Notes under the pieces: model-generated
What the model was told of the DNA's origin: nothing
Databases searched by the model: none
Seen by the model: only the letters and a program-made list of their open reading frames with translations
In this document: one piece after another, positions 17,328 to 26,090 of the stretch
Layout: each line of letters begins with the position of its first letter
Numbering within the stretch: the first letter of the stretch is position 1
Assembly: GCF_965118895.1 (NCBI RefSeq)
Contig: NZ_CBCPJJ010000009.1
Coordinates: 186,001-250,000, forward strand
Origin: Rahnella inusitata_A
GTDB lineage: Bacteria > Pseudomonadota > Gammaproteobacteria > Enterobacterales > Enterobacteriaceae
Length of the DNA stretch: 64,000 nucleotides
Direction: 5' to 3'
Made by a program: the position numbers and the translations under genes

Positions 17328-18227
17328 ATGACTCAGGTTCAGAGCGGCATTTTGCCCGAACATTGCCGTTTCGCCATTTACATAGAAGCGAAAGCTCAGG
17401 GCGACCTGGATGCGCTCCGGCAGGGCTGCCGGACATTTGTTGCTGCGCTCGAAGAGTTGCAGCAAAAGTTTCCTGATCAACATCTCGGCGCTGTGGTGGC
17501 ATTTGGTCACGACGTCTGGCGCGATCTTTCCGGTAATCAGGGCGCGGACGAGCTGAAATCTTTCGTGCCGCTCGGTAAAGGGCTGGCACCGGCCACGCAG
17601 CGCGATATGTTGTTGCACATTCAGTCTCTCCGCCATGACGTGAACTTTGCGCTGGCGCAGGCAGCGCTGAAAGCCTTCGGGACATCTATTGTGGTAGAAG
17701 AGGAAACCCACGGTTTTCGCGGAATCGAAGAGCGCGATCTCAGCGGTTTTGTCGATGGGACTGAAAATCCGAAAGCCGAGGCCCGTGCGCAGGTGGCGAT
17801 CATTCCTGAAGGCAGCGTTGATGCCGGTGGCAGCTACGTGATGGTCCAGCGCTGGAAACACAATCTGGTGCAGTGGGAGCGCTTCTCCGTGCAACAGCAG
17901 GAAGAGGTGATTGGCCGTACCAAGCTGACCGACGAAGAGCTGGATTCAGAAACGCGTCCGGACACCTCTCACGTCAGCCGCGTTGATCTGAAAGAAGAGG
18001 GCAAAGGCCTGAAGATCCTGCGCCAGAGCCTGCCGTACGGCACCGTCAGCGGCGAGCACGGTTTGTACTTCATCAGTTATTGCGCGCGGTTGTGGAACAT
18101 TGAGAAACAATTGCTGAGCATGTTTGGCGACCTGGACGGTAAACGCGACGCCATGTTGCGCTTCACCCGACCGGTGACCGGCAGCTATTATTTCGCACCT
18201 TCCCTGACGCGTTTGCTGGCGCTGTAA
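17328..18227 (+). CDS. yfeX: Dyp-type haem peroxidase YfeX
   Basis: Cytoplasmic dye-decolourising-type peroxidase, 299 residues as in E. coli YfeX. The distal catalytic aspartate is in GFVDGTENP and the proximal haem-ligand histidine in DTSHVSRVD; the substrate/haem arginine lies in the following LPYGTVSGEHGLYF region. No signal peptide, so it is not the Tat-exported EfeB type. The role in the cell (peroxidase, or debated iron release from haem) is unsettled. GAGGATGAAAAC gives its ribosome site. Confidence 0.95.
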   Translation: MTQVQSGILPEHCRFAIYIEAKAQGDLDALRQGCRTFVAALEELQQKFPDQHLGAVVAFGHDVWRDLSGNQGADELKSFVPLGKGLAPATQRDMLLHIQSLRHDVNFALAQAALKAFGTSIVVEEETHGFRGIEERDLSGFVDGTENPKAEARAQVAIIPEGSVDAGGSYVMVQRWKHNLVQWERFSVQQQEEVIGRTKLTDEELDSETRPDTSHVSRVDLKEEGKGLKILRQSLPYGTVSGEHGLYFISYCARLWNIEKQLLSMFGDLDGKRDAMLRFTRPVTGSYYFAPSLTRLLAL

Positions 18228-18449
18228 ATTCTCCCCGCGCGTCCGTTCCGGGCGCGCTGTATTCCTTTCATCCTTATTGCCCACCTTGTTTGTCCCCTCG
18301 ATTGTTAATGCCTTATAGCTTTTCATGCTTGAAAATCACTAAATGGTATATAAAACCGTTACAGCCTGACCCTCAGTTATAAATACACTGTGTGATATTG
18401 AGCGGCATTTATCAGCGTCGCATATCGGTTCACTCACCTAAGGCTAAGC
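18228..18449 (+). promoter_or_regulatory. cysP upstream region
   Basis: 222 bases, AT-rich in the second half (TGGTATATAAAACC near 18345, TTATAAATACAC near 18378), the expected place of the CysB-activated promoter of the cysPTWA operon. No single CysB site can be assigned by eye. Confidence 0.4.
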
Positions 18450-19502
18450 ATGAAAACTATCGGGTTTGCAGAAACGGGGTTGGGTAAAGCGTGGTTTAGA
18501 GGCAACGTGCTGAAAGGTTCCGTGATGGCGATGTTGCTGGCCAGCGGCGCGGCATCCGCCACCGAATTGCTGAACAGCTCTTATGATGTCTCCCGCGAGC
18601 TATTTGCTGCGCTGAATCCTCCGTTTCAGAAACAGTGGGCTGAGCAAAATAACGGCGACAAACTCGAGATTAAGCAATCGCACGCCGGTTCATCCAAACA
18701 GGCACTGGCGATTTTGCAGGGCCTGAAGGCCGATGTGGTCACTTACAATCAGGTGACGGACGTGCAGATCCTCCATGATCGTGGTGATTTAATCCCCGCC
18801 GACTGGCAAACACGTCTCCCGAACAACAGCTCGCCGTTCTATTCCACCATGGCGTTCCTGGTGCGTAAGGACAACCCGAAGAATATTCACAGCTGGGATG
18901 ATTTAACCCGTGCCGATGTGAAACTGGTGTTTCCGAATCCAAAAACCTCCGGCAATGGCCGTTATACCTATCTGGCCGCCTGGGGTGCTTTTAATATTGA
19001 AGATAAAAAAGACACCGCAAAAACCCGCGCCAAAATGGCGAGCTTCCTGAAAAACGTGCAGGTCTTTGATACCGGTGGTCGTGGCGCGACCACGACGTTT
19101 GTGGAACGCGGTCTGGGTGATGTGCTGATAAGCTTCGAATCCGAAGTGAACAACATTCGCAAACAGTACGGCGACGATAAATACGAAGTGATTGTTCCGC
19201 CGGTGGACATTCTTGCTGAGTTCCCGGTGGCGTGGGTCGATAAAAACGTCGAGAAAAATGGCACCGGGAAAGCGGCTAAAGATTACCTGAATTACCTGTG
19301 GAGTCCGCAGGCACAGAAAATTATCACCAGCTTTAACTACCGCGTGTATGACAAAACGGCGATGGCCGCGGCGAAAGGGCAGTTTCCGGACACCCAACTC
19401 TTCAAAGTAGAAGACCAGTTTGGCAGCTGGAAACAGGTCATGGACACCCATTTTAGTACCGGCGGTGAGCTGGATAAACTGTTAGAGCAAGGTCACAAGT
19501 AA
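18450..19502 (+). CDS. cysP: Thiosulfate/sulfate-binding periplasmic protein CysP
   Basis: Solute-binding protein of the sulfate/thiosulfate ABC importer; 350 residues. An unusually long signal region (cleavage after ASA near residue 37, before TELLNSSYDV) precedes a type II binding-protein fold. Ligand-site blocks SHAGSSKQA, TSGNGRYTYLAAWG and DTGGRGATTTF are intact and nearly identical to E. coli CysP. Its stop overlaps the next ATG by one base. Confidence 0.95.
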   Translation: MKTIGFAETGLGKAWFRGNVLKGSVMAMLLASGAASATELLNSSYDVSRELFAALNPPFQKQWAEQNNGDKLEIKQSHAGSSKQALAILQGLKADVVTYNQVTDVQILHDRGDLIPADWQTRLPNNSSPFYSTMAFLVRKDNPKNIHSWDDLTRADVKLVFPNPKTSGNGRYTYLAAWGAFNIEDKKDTAKTRAKMASFLKNVQVFDTGGRGATTTFVERGLGDVLISFESEVNNIRKQYGDDKYEVIVPPVDILAEFPVAWVDKNVEKNGTGKAAKDYLNYLWSPQAQKIITSFNYRVYDKTAMAAAKGQFPDTQLFKVEDQFGSWKQVMDTHFSTGGELDKLLEQGHK

Positions 19503-20332
19503 TGTTGTTGTCGAGCAAACGCGTATTACCCGGATTCACCCTGAGCCTCGGCAGCAGCCTGCTGTTCGTGTGTCTGGTGCTGCTCTTACCGCTGAGCGCG
19601 CTGGTGATGCAGCTGTCACAAATGACGCTGTCGCAATATTGGGATGTGATAACTAACGGTCAGGTTGTCGCCGCATACAAAGTGACGCTGCTGGCGGCGG
19701 GCGTGGCCAGCCTGTTCAACTGCGTGTTTGGCATGCTGATGGCGTGGATCCTCACACGTTATGAGTTTCCGGGCAAAAGCCTGATCGATGGCCTGATGGA
19801 TTTGCCGTTTGCGTTACCGACTGCGGTAGCGGGGCTGACGCTGGCGGGGTTGTTCTCGACTACCGGTTTTTACGGCCAGTGGCTGGCGCATTTTGATATT
19901 AAAGTTTCTTATACCTGGCTTGGTATCGCGGTGGCGATGGCATTTACCAGCATCCCGTTTGTGGTGCGTACCGTTCAGCCGGTGCTGGAAGAGTTAGGCC
20001 CTGAATATGAAGAAGCGGCCGAAACACTGGGCGCATCGCGCTGGCAGAGTTTTCGTCGCGTGGTGTTGCCGGAAGTGATGCCTTCGCTGATGGCGGGTAC
20101 AGCGTTGTCGTTTACCCGCAGCCTTGGGGAATTCGGCGCAGTGATTTTCATCGCCGGCAATATCGCATGGAAAACTGAAGTAACGTCGCTGATGATTTTT
20201 ATCCGCTTGCAGGAATTTGATTATCCGGCGGCCAGCGCCATTGCCTCGGTCATTCTCGCGGCTTCACTGATTCTGCTGTTCGCCATTAATACATTACAGA
20301 GCCGCTACGGCCGTCGTCTGGGAGGCCAATAA
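19502..20332 (+). CDS. cysT: Sulfate/thiosulfate ABC permease CysT (CysU)
   Basis: 276-residue inner-membrane permease with six hydrophobic segments and the EAA loop EEAAETLGASRWQSFRRVVL that contacts CysA. Forms a heterodimer with CysW. One-base overlaps (TAATG) on both sides show tight coupling within cysPTWA. Confidence 0.95.
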   Translation: MLLSSKRVLPGFTLSLGSSLLFVCLVLLLPLSALVMQLSQMTLSQYWDVITNGQVVAAYKVTLLAAGVASLFNCVFGMLMAWILTRYEFPGKSLIDGLMDLPFALPTAVAGLTLAGLFSTTGFYGQWLAHFDIKVSYTWLGIAVAMAFTSIPFVVRTVQPVLEELGPEYEEAAETLGASRWQSFRRVVLPEVMPSLMAGTALSFTRSLGEFGAVIFIAGNIAWKTEVTSLMIFIRLQEFDYPAASAIASVILAASLILLFAINTLQSRYGRRLGGQ

Positions 20333-21207
20333 TGTCTGATGTTCCGGCTTTTGCGGGCGCATCCCGCCAGCGTATCGACTGGGTGAAATGGGCGCTGATT
20401 GGCACTGGTGTGCTGATTTGTATCTTGCTGTTAGTGATCCCAATGATCAGCATATTTGTGCTGGCGTTTTCCGACGGTATTGCCGCTGTGTGGAAGAACC
20501 TGTCGGATTCCGACATGTTGCACTCCATTTGGCTGACCGTGCTGATGGCGCTTATCACCGTGCCGGTCAATCTGATTTTCGGCACGCTACTGGCCTGGCT
20601 GGTGGCGCGCTTTAACTTCCCCGGCCGCCAGCTGTTGCTGACGCTGATCGACATTCCGTTTGCGGTCTCGCCGGTGGTCGCCGGTTTACTGTATCTGTTG
20701 TTCTACGGCACCAACGGTCCGCTGGGCGGCTGGCTGGACGCGCACAATATTCAGTTTATGTTTTCGTGGCCAGGCATGGTGATGGTCACGGTATTTGTCA
20801 CCTGCCCGTTTGTAATCCGTGAGCTGGTGCCGGTCATGCTCAGCCAGGGCAGCCACGAAGATGAGGCCGCAGTATTACTCGGTGCTTCCGGCTGGCAGAT
20901 GTTCCGCCGCGTGACATTACCGAATATCCGCTGGGCACTGTTGTATGGCGTAGTGCTGACCAACGCTCGCGCTATCGGGGAATTCGGCGCTGTCTCGGTG
21001 GTGTCCGGATCGATTCGCGGCGAAACCTATACGCTGCCATTACAGGTTGAATTACTGCATCAGGACTACAACACCGCAGGCGCGTTTACTGCCGCAGCGC
21101 TGCTGACCCTGATGGCCATCGTTACACTGTTTCTGAAAAGCGGCCTGCAATGGCGTCTGAAGCGCCACAACGACCGTCTTGAGCGGGAGGAAAGTCATGA
21201 GCATTGA
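20332..21207 (+). CDS. cysW: Sulfate/thiosulfate ABC permease CysW
   Basis: 291-residue partner permease of CysT, six hydrophobic segments, EAA loop DEAAVLLGASGWQMFRRVTL. The stop lies 11 bases inside cysA. Confidence 0.95.
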   Translation: MSDVPAFAGASRQRIDWVKWALIGTGVLICILLLVIPMISIFVLAFSDGIAAVWKNLSDSDMLHSIWLTVLMALITVPVNLIFGTLLAWLVARFNFPGRQLLLTLIDIPFAVSPVVAGLLYLLFYGTNGPLGGWLDAHNIQFMFSWPGMVMVTVFVTCPFVIRELVPVMLSQGSHEDEAAVLLGASGWQMFRRVTLPNIRWALLYGVVLTNARAIGEFGAVSVVSGSIRGETYTLPLQVELLHQDYNTAGAFTAAALLTLMAIVTLFLKSGLQWRLKRHNDRLEREESHEH

Positions 21208-22291
21208 AATTAACGGTATCAACAAATATTTTGGTCGCACGAAAGTGCTTAATGATATCTCGCTCGATATTGCTTCCGGAGAAATGGTTGCGCTGCTCGG
21301 GCCCTCGGGCTCAGGGAAAACCACGTTGCTGCGCATTATCGCCGGACTGGAAAATCAGAGTGCTGGCCATCTGAGCTTCCACGGCAAAGACGTTACGCGT
21401 CTTCATGCCCGCGACCGCCAGGTCGGTTTTGTGTTTCAGCATTACGCACTGTTCCGCCATATGACGGTGTTCGACAACATCGCTTTTGGTCTGACCGTGC
21501 TGCCGCGTCGCGAGCGTCCGAACGCTGAAGAGATCAAGAAAAAGGTCACCAAATTGTTGGAGATGGTTCAACTGGCGCATCTGGCCAACCGCTATCCTGC
21601 CCAGCTTTCCGGCGGCCAGAAACAGCGTGTCGCACTGGCGCGTGCGCTGGCCGTGGAACCGCAAATCCTGCTGCTCGATGAGCCTTTCGGCGCGCTGGAT
21701 GCGCAGGTGCGTAAAGAGCTGCGCCGCTGGCTGCGTCAGTTACATGAAGAACTGAAATTTACCAGCGTGTTCGTGACGCACGATCAGGAAGAAGCGATGG
21801 AAGTTGCCGACCGCGTGGTGGTGATGAGCCAGGGCAATATTGAACAGGTCGGGGCTCCGGAAGAAATCTGGCGCGAACCGGCAACCCGTTTCGTACTCGA
21901 GTTTATGGGCGAAGTGAATAAAATCAGCGGTGACATCCGCGGCTCGCAGCTGTACGTCGGTGCGCACCACTGGCCGCTGGAAAACCCGCCGCTGCATCAG
22001 GGGCCGGTTGATCTGTTCCTGCGCCCGTGGGAGATGGAAATCACAGCGCAAAGTAATGCCCGCTGCCCGCTGCCGGTGAAAGTACTGGAAGTCAGCCCAC
22101 GCGGACATTTCTGGCAGCTTATCGTGCAGGCCGAAGGCTGGCATGACGAACCACTTTCCGTTGTGCTTACGCAAACCTATGGCGTCAACGTGCCGCAGCG
22201 CGGCGATCGATTCTACGTCGGCGGCCTTAATGGACGCCTGTATGCCGGTGATCAACAACTGCAACCCGTTGCGTTAGCGAAGAGTGCCTGA
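21197..22291 (+). CDS. cysA: Sulfate/thiosulfate ABC ATPase CysA
   Basis: 364-residue ATPase that powers sulfate and thiosulfate import. Walker A GPSGSGKTT at about 34-42, signature LSGGQKQR, Walker B ILLLDEPFGALD, switch histidine in FVTHDQEEA, then a C-terminal TOBE-like regulatory domain. ATG 21197 has GGGAGG just upstream; an in-frame start six codons earlier is not needed. Confidence 0.95.
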   Translation: MSIEINGINKYFGRTKVLNDISLDIASGEMVALLGPSGSGKTTLLRIIAGLENQSAGHLSFHGKDVTRLHARDRQVGFVFQHYALFRHMTVFDNIAFGLTVLPRRERPNAEEIKKKVTKLLEMVQLAHLANRYPAQLSGGQKQRVALARALAVEPQILLLDEPFGALDAQVRKELRRWLRQLHEELKFTSVFVTHDQEEAMEVADRVVVMSQGNIEQVGAPEEIWREPATRFVLEFMGEVNKISGDIRGSQLYVGAHHWPLENPPLHQGPVDLFLRPWEMEITAQSNARCPLPVKVLEVSPRGHFWQLIVQAEGWHDEPLSVVLTQTYGVNVPQRGDRFYVGGLNGRLYAGDQQLQPVALAKSA

Positions 22292-22315
22292 TATTTTTTA
22301 ATCTGCACGTTTACA

Positions 22316-22341
22316 GGGCGGTCATCGGGCCGCCCTTTTTC
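22316..22341 (+). terminator. Terminator between cysA and cysM
   Basis: Stem GGGCGG / CCGCCC with eight-base loop and TTTTTC tail. It would limit read-through from cysPTWA into cysM. Confidence 0.8.
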
Positions 22342-22406
22342 TCGTCTGATATCTGTTTATGCGTTTTTTCTCAGTCAATAGTTCTTTTTGATATAAGGCC
22401 AGCCCC

Positions 22407-23291
22407 GTGAGTACGCTCGAAAAATTTATCGGTAACACCCCTCTGGTGAGATTACAGCGCCTGACCAAAGGTCTGGACAGCGAGATTTGGGTCAAGCTGG
22501 AAGGCAATAACCCGGCCGGATCGGTAAAAGATCGTGCGGCACTGTTCATGATCGAGCAGGCGGAAAAGCGCGGAGAAATTCGCCCCGGCGATACGCTGAT
22601 TGAAGCCACCAGCGGAAACACGGGAATTGCACTGGCTATGATTGCCGCACTGAAGGGCTACAAGCTGAAATTGCTGATGCCTGAAAACATGAGCCTCGAA
22701 CGTCAGGCTTCAATGCGGGCTTACGGCGCAGAGTTGCTGTTGGTGAGCCGGGCGCAGGGGATGGAAGGCGCACGGGATCTGGCGCTGGACATGGAAAAGC
22801 AGGGGCAGGGCAAAGTGCTGGATCAGTTCAACAACCCGGACAATCCCCTGGCTCATTTCACCACCACCGGGCCGGAAATCTGGCAGCAAACTCACGGGCG
22901 CGTAACGCATTTCGTTTCCAGCATGGGCACCACCGGTACCATTACCGGCGTCAGCCGTTATTTGCGCACCCAAAGTGCGGGTGTCACGATTGTCGGCCTG
23001 CAACCTTCCGAGGGAAGCAGTATTCCGGGTATTCGCCGCTGGCCGAAGGAATATCTGCCGGGCATTTTCAAACCTGAACTGGTCGATGAAGTTATGGACA
23101 TGGGCCAAACTGAGGCCGAAGATACCATGCGCGCACTGGCGCGTGATGAAGGTATTTTCTGTGGCGTCAGCTCCGGCGGTGCCGTGGCGGGGGCACTACG
23201 TGTGGCAAAAAGCCACCCTGGTAGCGTGGTCGTGGCCATTATCTGCGATCGCGGCGATCGCTATCTATCGACTGGCGTTTTTGATCTCTGA
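22407..23291 (+). CDS. cysM: Cysteine synthase B CysM
   Basis: PLP enzyme making cysteine or S-sulfocysteine from O-acetylserine and sulfide or thiosulfate. 294 residues, about nine shorter than E. coli at the C-terminus. Schiff-base Lys41 in AGSVKDRAA, substrate loop EATSGNTGIA, phosphate loop MGTTGTITG. Starts with GTG and has no strong ribosome site. Its place after the thiosulfate importer fits thiosulfate use. Confidence 0.94.
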   Translation: MSTLEKFIGNTPLVRLQRLTKGLDSEIWVKLEGNNPAGSVKDRAALFMIEQAEKRGEIRPGDTLIEATSGNTGIALAMIAALKGYKLKLLMPENMSLERQASMRAYGAELLLVSRAQGMEGARDLALDMEKQGQGKVLDQFNNPDNPLAHFTTTGPEIWQQTHGRVTHFVSSMGTTGTITGVSRYLRTQSAGVTIVGLQPSEGSSIPGIRRWPKEYLPGIFKPELVDEVMDMGQTEAEDTMRALARDEGIFCGVSSGGAVAGALRVAKSHPGSVVVAIICDRGDRYLSTGVFDL

Positions 23292-23391
23292 TCCTATATT
23301 CATCTGTAGAATGTAAAATTAGAGTAAAAGCGGCTGCGCAATGCAGGCTTAGTGGTAAAAATGACCAGAATTTTAGCCAGGCGGAAAAATA

Positions 23392-24075
23392 ATGAAAATT
23401 TTGTTAGTCGATGACGATCTCGAATTAGGCACCATGCTCAGCGAATACCTTATTGCCGAAGGCTTTGACGCTTCTCTGGTGCTGACCGGGAAGGCCGGGG
23501 TGGAGGGGGCCATGTCTGGCGAGTATACCGCGATGATCCTCGACATTATGTTGCCGGACATGAGCGGTATTGATGTACTGCGTCAGGTGCGTAAAAACAG
23601 CCGTCTGCCGATCATCATGTTGACCGCCAAAGGCGACAACATCGATCGCGTCATTGGTCTGGAAATGGGCGCGGATGACTACATGCCGAAGCCGTGCTAT
23701 CCACGGGAGCTGGTCGCCCGTCTGCGTGCCGTGCTGCGTCGGGTAGAAGAACAGCAGGAATCACACTCAGATTCCTCATCGGTCAACTACGGAGATCTGA
23801 CGCTCAATCCTGCCACCCGCAGCAGCGAATGGCGCGGTGTGCCTTTTGATCTGACCGCTTCCGAATTCAACTTGCTTGAGCTGCTGTTACGTTCCCCGGA
23901 GCGTGTTGTGTCCAAAGATGAATTGTCCGAAAAAGGTCTGGGGCGTCCGCGTGAAGCATACGACCGCAGCATTGACGTGCATATCAGTAATATTCGTCAA
24001 AAACTGGGGTCACTGGATGGTGGTGATATTCTGACTATTGAGACGGTGCGCAGTATTGGTTACCGGATCCGATAA
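23392..24075 (+). CDS. OmpR/CpxR-family response regulator
   Basis: 227 residues. Receiver domain with acidic pocket Asp8/Asp9, phospho-acceptor Asp51 (ILDIMLPDMSG), Thr78 and Lys100; winged-helix DNA-binding domain about 128-227 ending ETVRSIGYRIR. Closest in style to CpxR but not the cpxR locus. The cognate kinase gene starts four bases downstream. No such pair lies between cysM and crr in E. coli, so it is an accessory system; its signal and targets are unknown. Confidence 0.9.
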   Translation: MKILLVDDDLELGTMLSEYLIAEGFDASLVLTGKAGVEGAMSGEYTAMILDIMLPDMSGIDVLRQVRKNSRLPIIMLTAKGDNIDRVIGLEMGADDYMPKPCYPRELVARLRAVLRRVEEQQESHSDSSSVNYGDLTLNPATRSSEWRGVPFDLTASEFNLLELLLRSPERVVSKDELSEKGLGRPREAYDRSIDVHISNIRQKLGSLDGGDILTIETVRSIGYRIR

Positions 24076-24079
24076 ACGT

Positions 24080-25405
24080 ATGCGCGGAAGGTTGTTCTGG
24101 AAAATCCTCTTAGGATTTTGGTTTACTTTCGTTGCCATCACCCAGGGTCTTTGGGTGGTATTCGCCTTCTATAATCCGCATGAACCGCCGGAAAGTGGTA
24201 TCGCACGGCGTTTTGTTAAGTTGCAAATCAACTCGGCCGTCTCGATGCTGCACACCGGTGGAATGCCCGCGCTCAATGACATGATGGCCAACTGGCCGGA
24301 AAGCGATCGCAAACTCTTCTCGGTCACCGCTTCACTGCTGCCCGCTAAGGGGAGTGGCGTCCAGGATCTGGAACCGGGCAAAATTCCCCATGAAGTCGTC
24401 GAATTTGTTCAGGGACCGGACGGACAAGGCTATCGCCTGCGTTACGACGTGCAGGGGCTGATGCATGAGTACCGGCCAAAACGTCACAGAGATCTGCTGA
24501 ACATGCCGCCGCCGCTGTTGTGGCTCGGCGGGCTGGGCGGATTGCTGTTCAGCGCCGTGCTGGCGTGGAACCTGACACGGCCGATGCTGCAAATGCGTAA
24601 AGCGTTTGGACGCGTGGCGCAGGGTGACTTGTCTGTGCGGCTGTTCTCCAGTATGGGGAAACGTCATGACGAGCTTTCTGAAGTGGCGCGTGATTTCGAT
24701 TCTATGGCGGAACGTTTACAGGTGCTGGTGAAAGCGCGCGAAGAACTGCTGCACGATGTGTCGCATGAGCTGCGTTCGCCGCTGGCCCGATTGCAGCTGG
24801 CGATTGGTCTGGCGCGGCAGAATCCGTCGAACGTGGAAACGTCTCTGAGCCGCATAGAGCATGAAGCAGGGCGCCTGGATAAGATGATCGGTGAACTCCT
24901 TGCGCTGTCGCGAACAGAAAGCAGCGAAATTCCTGACGAAGAATATTTCGATCTGTTCGGGCTGGTCGAAGCGGTGGTCAATGATGCACGTTATGAAGCG
25001 CAGTTACCGGGTGTGGAAATTGCTATGCATCCTGAAACACCGGATGACGCGGATTACACTGTGAAAGGGAACGCGGAGTTGATGCGTCGTGCAGTTGATA
25101 ATGTGGTACGTAACGCGTTGCGTTTCTCAGCGCGCGGCCAGACGATTACCGTTTCGCTGGCGCATTTTGAAGACTTTTTGCAGATTGAAGTAGCCGATCA
25201 GGGGCCGGGTGTGGAAGAAGACAAGCTCTCGAGCATCTTTGACCCGTTCGTTCGCGTGAAGTCGCCGTTGTCAGGCAAAGGTTACGGGCTGGGGCTGGCA
25301 ATCACCCGTAAAGTGATGGTGGCGCACGAAGGTAAAGTCGATGCCCGAAATGCACAGCCGCACGGCCTGGTGATTAGTCTCCAGGTTCCGCACTGGAAAA
25401 TCTGA
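24080..25405 (+). CDS. CpxA/PfeS-like sensor histidine kinase
   Basis: 441 residues. Two membrane segments (about 8-29 and 148-164) enclose a periplasmic domain of about 115 residues with no recognised fold; a HAMP linker follows. H-box HDVSHELRSPL with His229, N-box DNVVRNALRFS, G1 DQGPGV, F IFDPFVRV and G2 GYGLGLAI are all intact, so it should be active. ATG 24080 was chosen over an upstream start inside the regulator gene. Forms an operon with the response regulator. Confidence 0.9.
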   Translation: MRGRLFWKILLGFWFTFVAITQGLWVVFAFYNPHEPPESGIARRFVKLQINSAVSMLHTGGMPALNDMMANWPESDRKLFSVTASLLPAKGSGVQDLEPGKIPHEVVEFVQGPDGQGYRLRYDVQGLMHEYRPKRHRDLLNMPPPLLWLGGLGGLLFSAVLAWNLTRPMLQMRKAFGRVAQGDLSVRLFSSMGKRHDELSEVARDFDSMAERLQVLVKAREELLHDVSHELRSPLARLQLAIGLARQNPSNVETSLSRIEHEAGRLDKMIGELLALSRTESSEIPDEEYFDLFGLVEAVVNDARYEAQLPGVEIAMHPETPDDADYTVKGNAELMRRAVDNVVRNALRFSARGQTITVSLAHFEDFLQIEVADQGPGVEEDKLSSIFDPFVRVKSPLSGKGYGLGLAITRKVMVAHEGKVDARNAQPHGLVISLQVPHWKI

Positions 25406-25408
25406 TCT

Positions 25409-25444
25409 CCCGTCATAATTCACGCTGCAGATGCGTTTGACGCC
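25409..25444. repeat. Possible fragment of a dispersed Yersiniaceae repeat
   Basis: CCGTCATAATTCACGCTGCA followed by GATGCGTTTGACGCC resembles, from memory, an intergenic repeat seen in Serratia and Yersinia genomes. Single copy here. Confidence 0.3.
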
Positions 25445-25487
25445 TTCCTGATGTTCGAATTATTTTGGGGGAGAGATATTTTGGGCA

Positions 25488-25518
25488 ATAAAAAACGGCG
25501 CCTTAGCGCCGTTTTTCT
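25488..25518. terminator. Bidirectional terminator, kinase gene / crr
   Basis: Stem AACGGCGC / GCGCCGTT, loop CTTA, with A-run and T-run on the two sides. Confidence 0.9.
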
Positions 25519-25533
25519 TTATCGCTGAGCGAT

Positions 25534-26043
25534 TTACTTCTTGATGCGGATGATTGGGGTTTCGCCCACAGTCACGCTACCAGTCAGTTTAATCAGCTCT
25601 TTGATCTCGTCCATGTTAGAGATGACAACCGGAGTCAGGGTAGACTTCGCTTTCTCTTCCAGCAGAGCCAGATCAAACTCGATAATCAAATCACCTTTCT
25701 TCACACGTTGGCCTTCTTCAGCGATGCGTTTGAAGCCTTCGCCTTTCAGTTCCACCGTATCGATACCGAAGTGAACAAACAGTTCGATGCCACTGTCGGA
25801 TTCGATTGAGAAAGCATGGTTAGTTTCAAAGATTTTACCGATAGTGCCGTCAACCGGAGCAACCATTTTGTTGCCAGTTGGTTTGATTGCAATACCGTCG
25901 CCGACGATTTTCTCAGCGAAAACAACGTCTGGCACATCTTCAATGTTGACAATTTCACCAGAGATTGGCGCTACGATTTCAATAGTGCCAACGTCTTTTT
26001 TATCATCAGAAACCAATGATTTCAGTTTATCGAACAAACCCAT
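25534..26043 (-). CDS. crr: PTS glucose-specific EIIA component Crr
   Basis: 169 residues, cytoplasmic. Relays phosphate from HPr to glucose-type EIIBC and regulates adenylate cyclase and non-PTS permeases. Active His91 (LFVHFGID) and supporting His76 (TNHAFS) are present. Third gene of ptsH-ptsI-crr, 47 bases after ptsI. Confidence 0.97.
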   Translation of the reverse strand: MGLFDKLKSLVSDDKKDVGTIEIVAPISGEIVNIEDVPDVVFAEKIVGDGIAIKPTGNKMVAPVDGTIGKIFETNHAFSIESDSGIELFVHFGIDTVELKGEGFKRIAEEGQRVKKGDLIIEFDLALLEEKAKSTLTPVVISNMDEIKELIKLTGSVTVGETPIIRIKK

Positions 26044-26090
26044 GATCTTCTCCTAAGCATTAGTTTGGGCAGCTTTACAGCATCGCGCAA

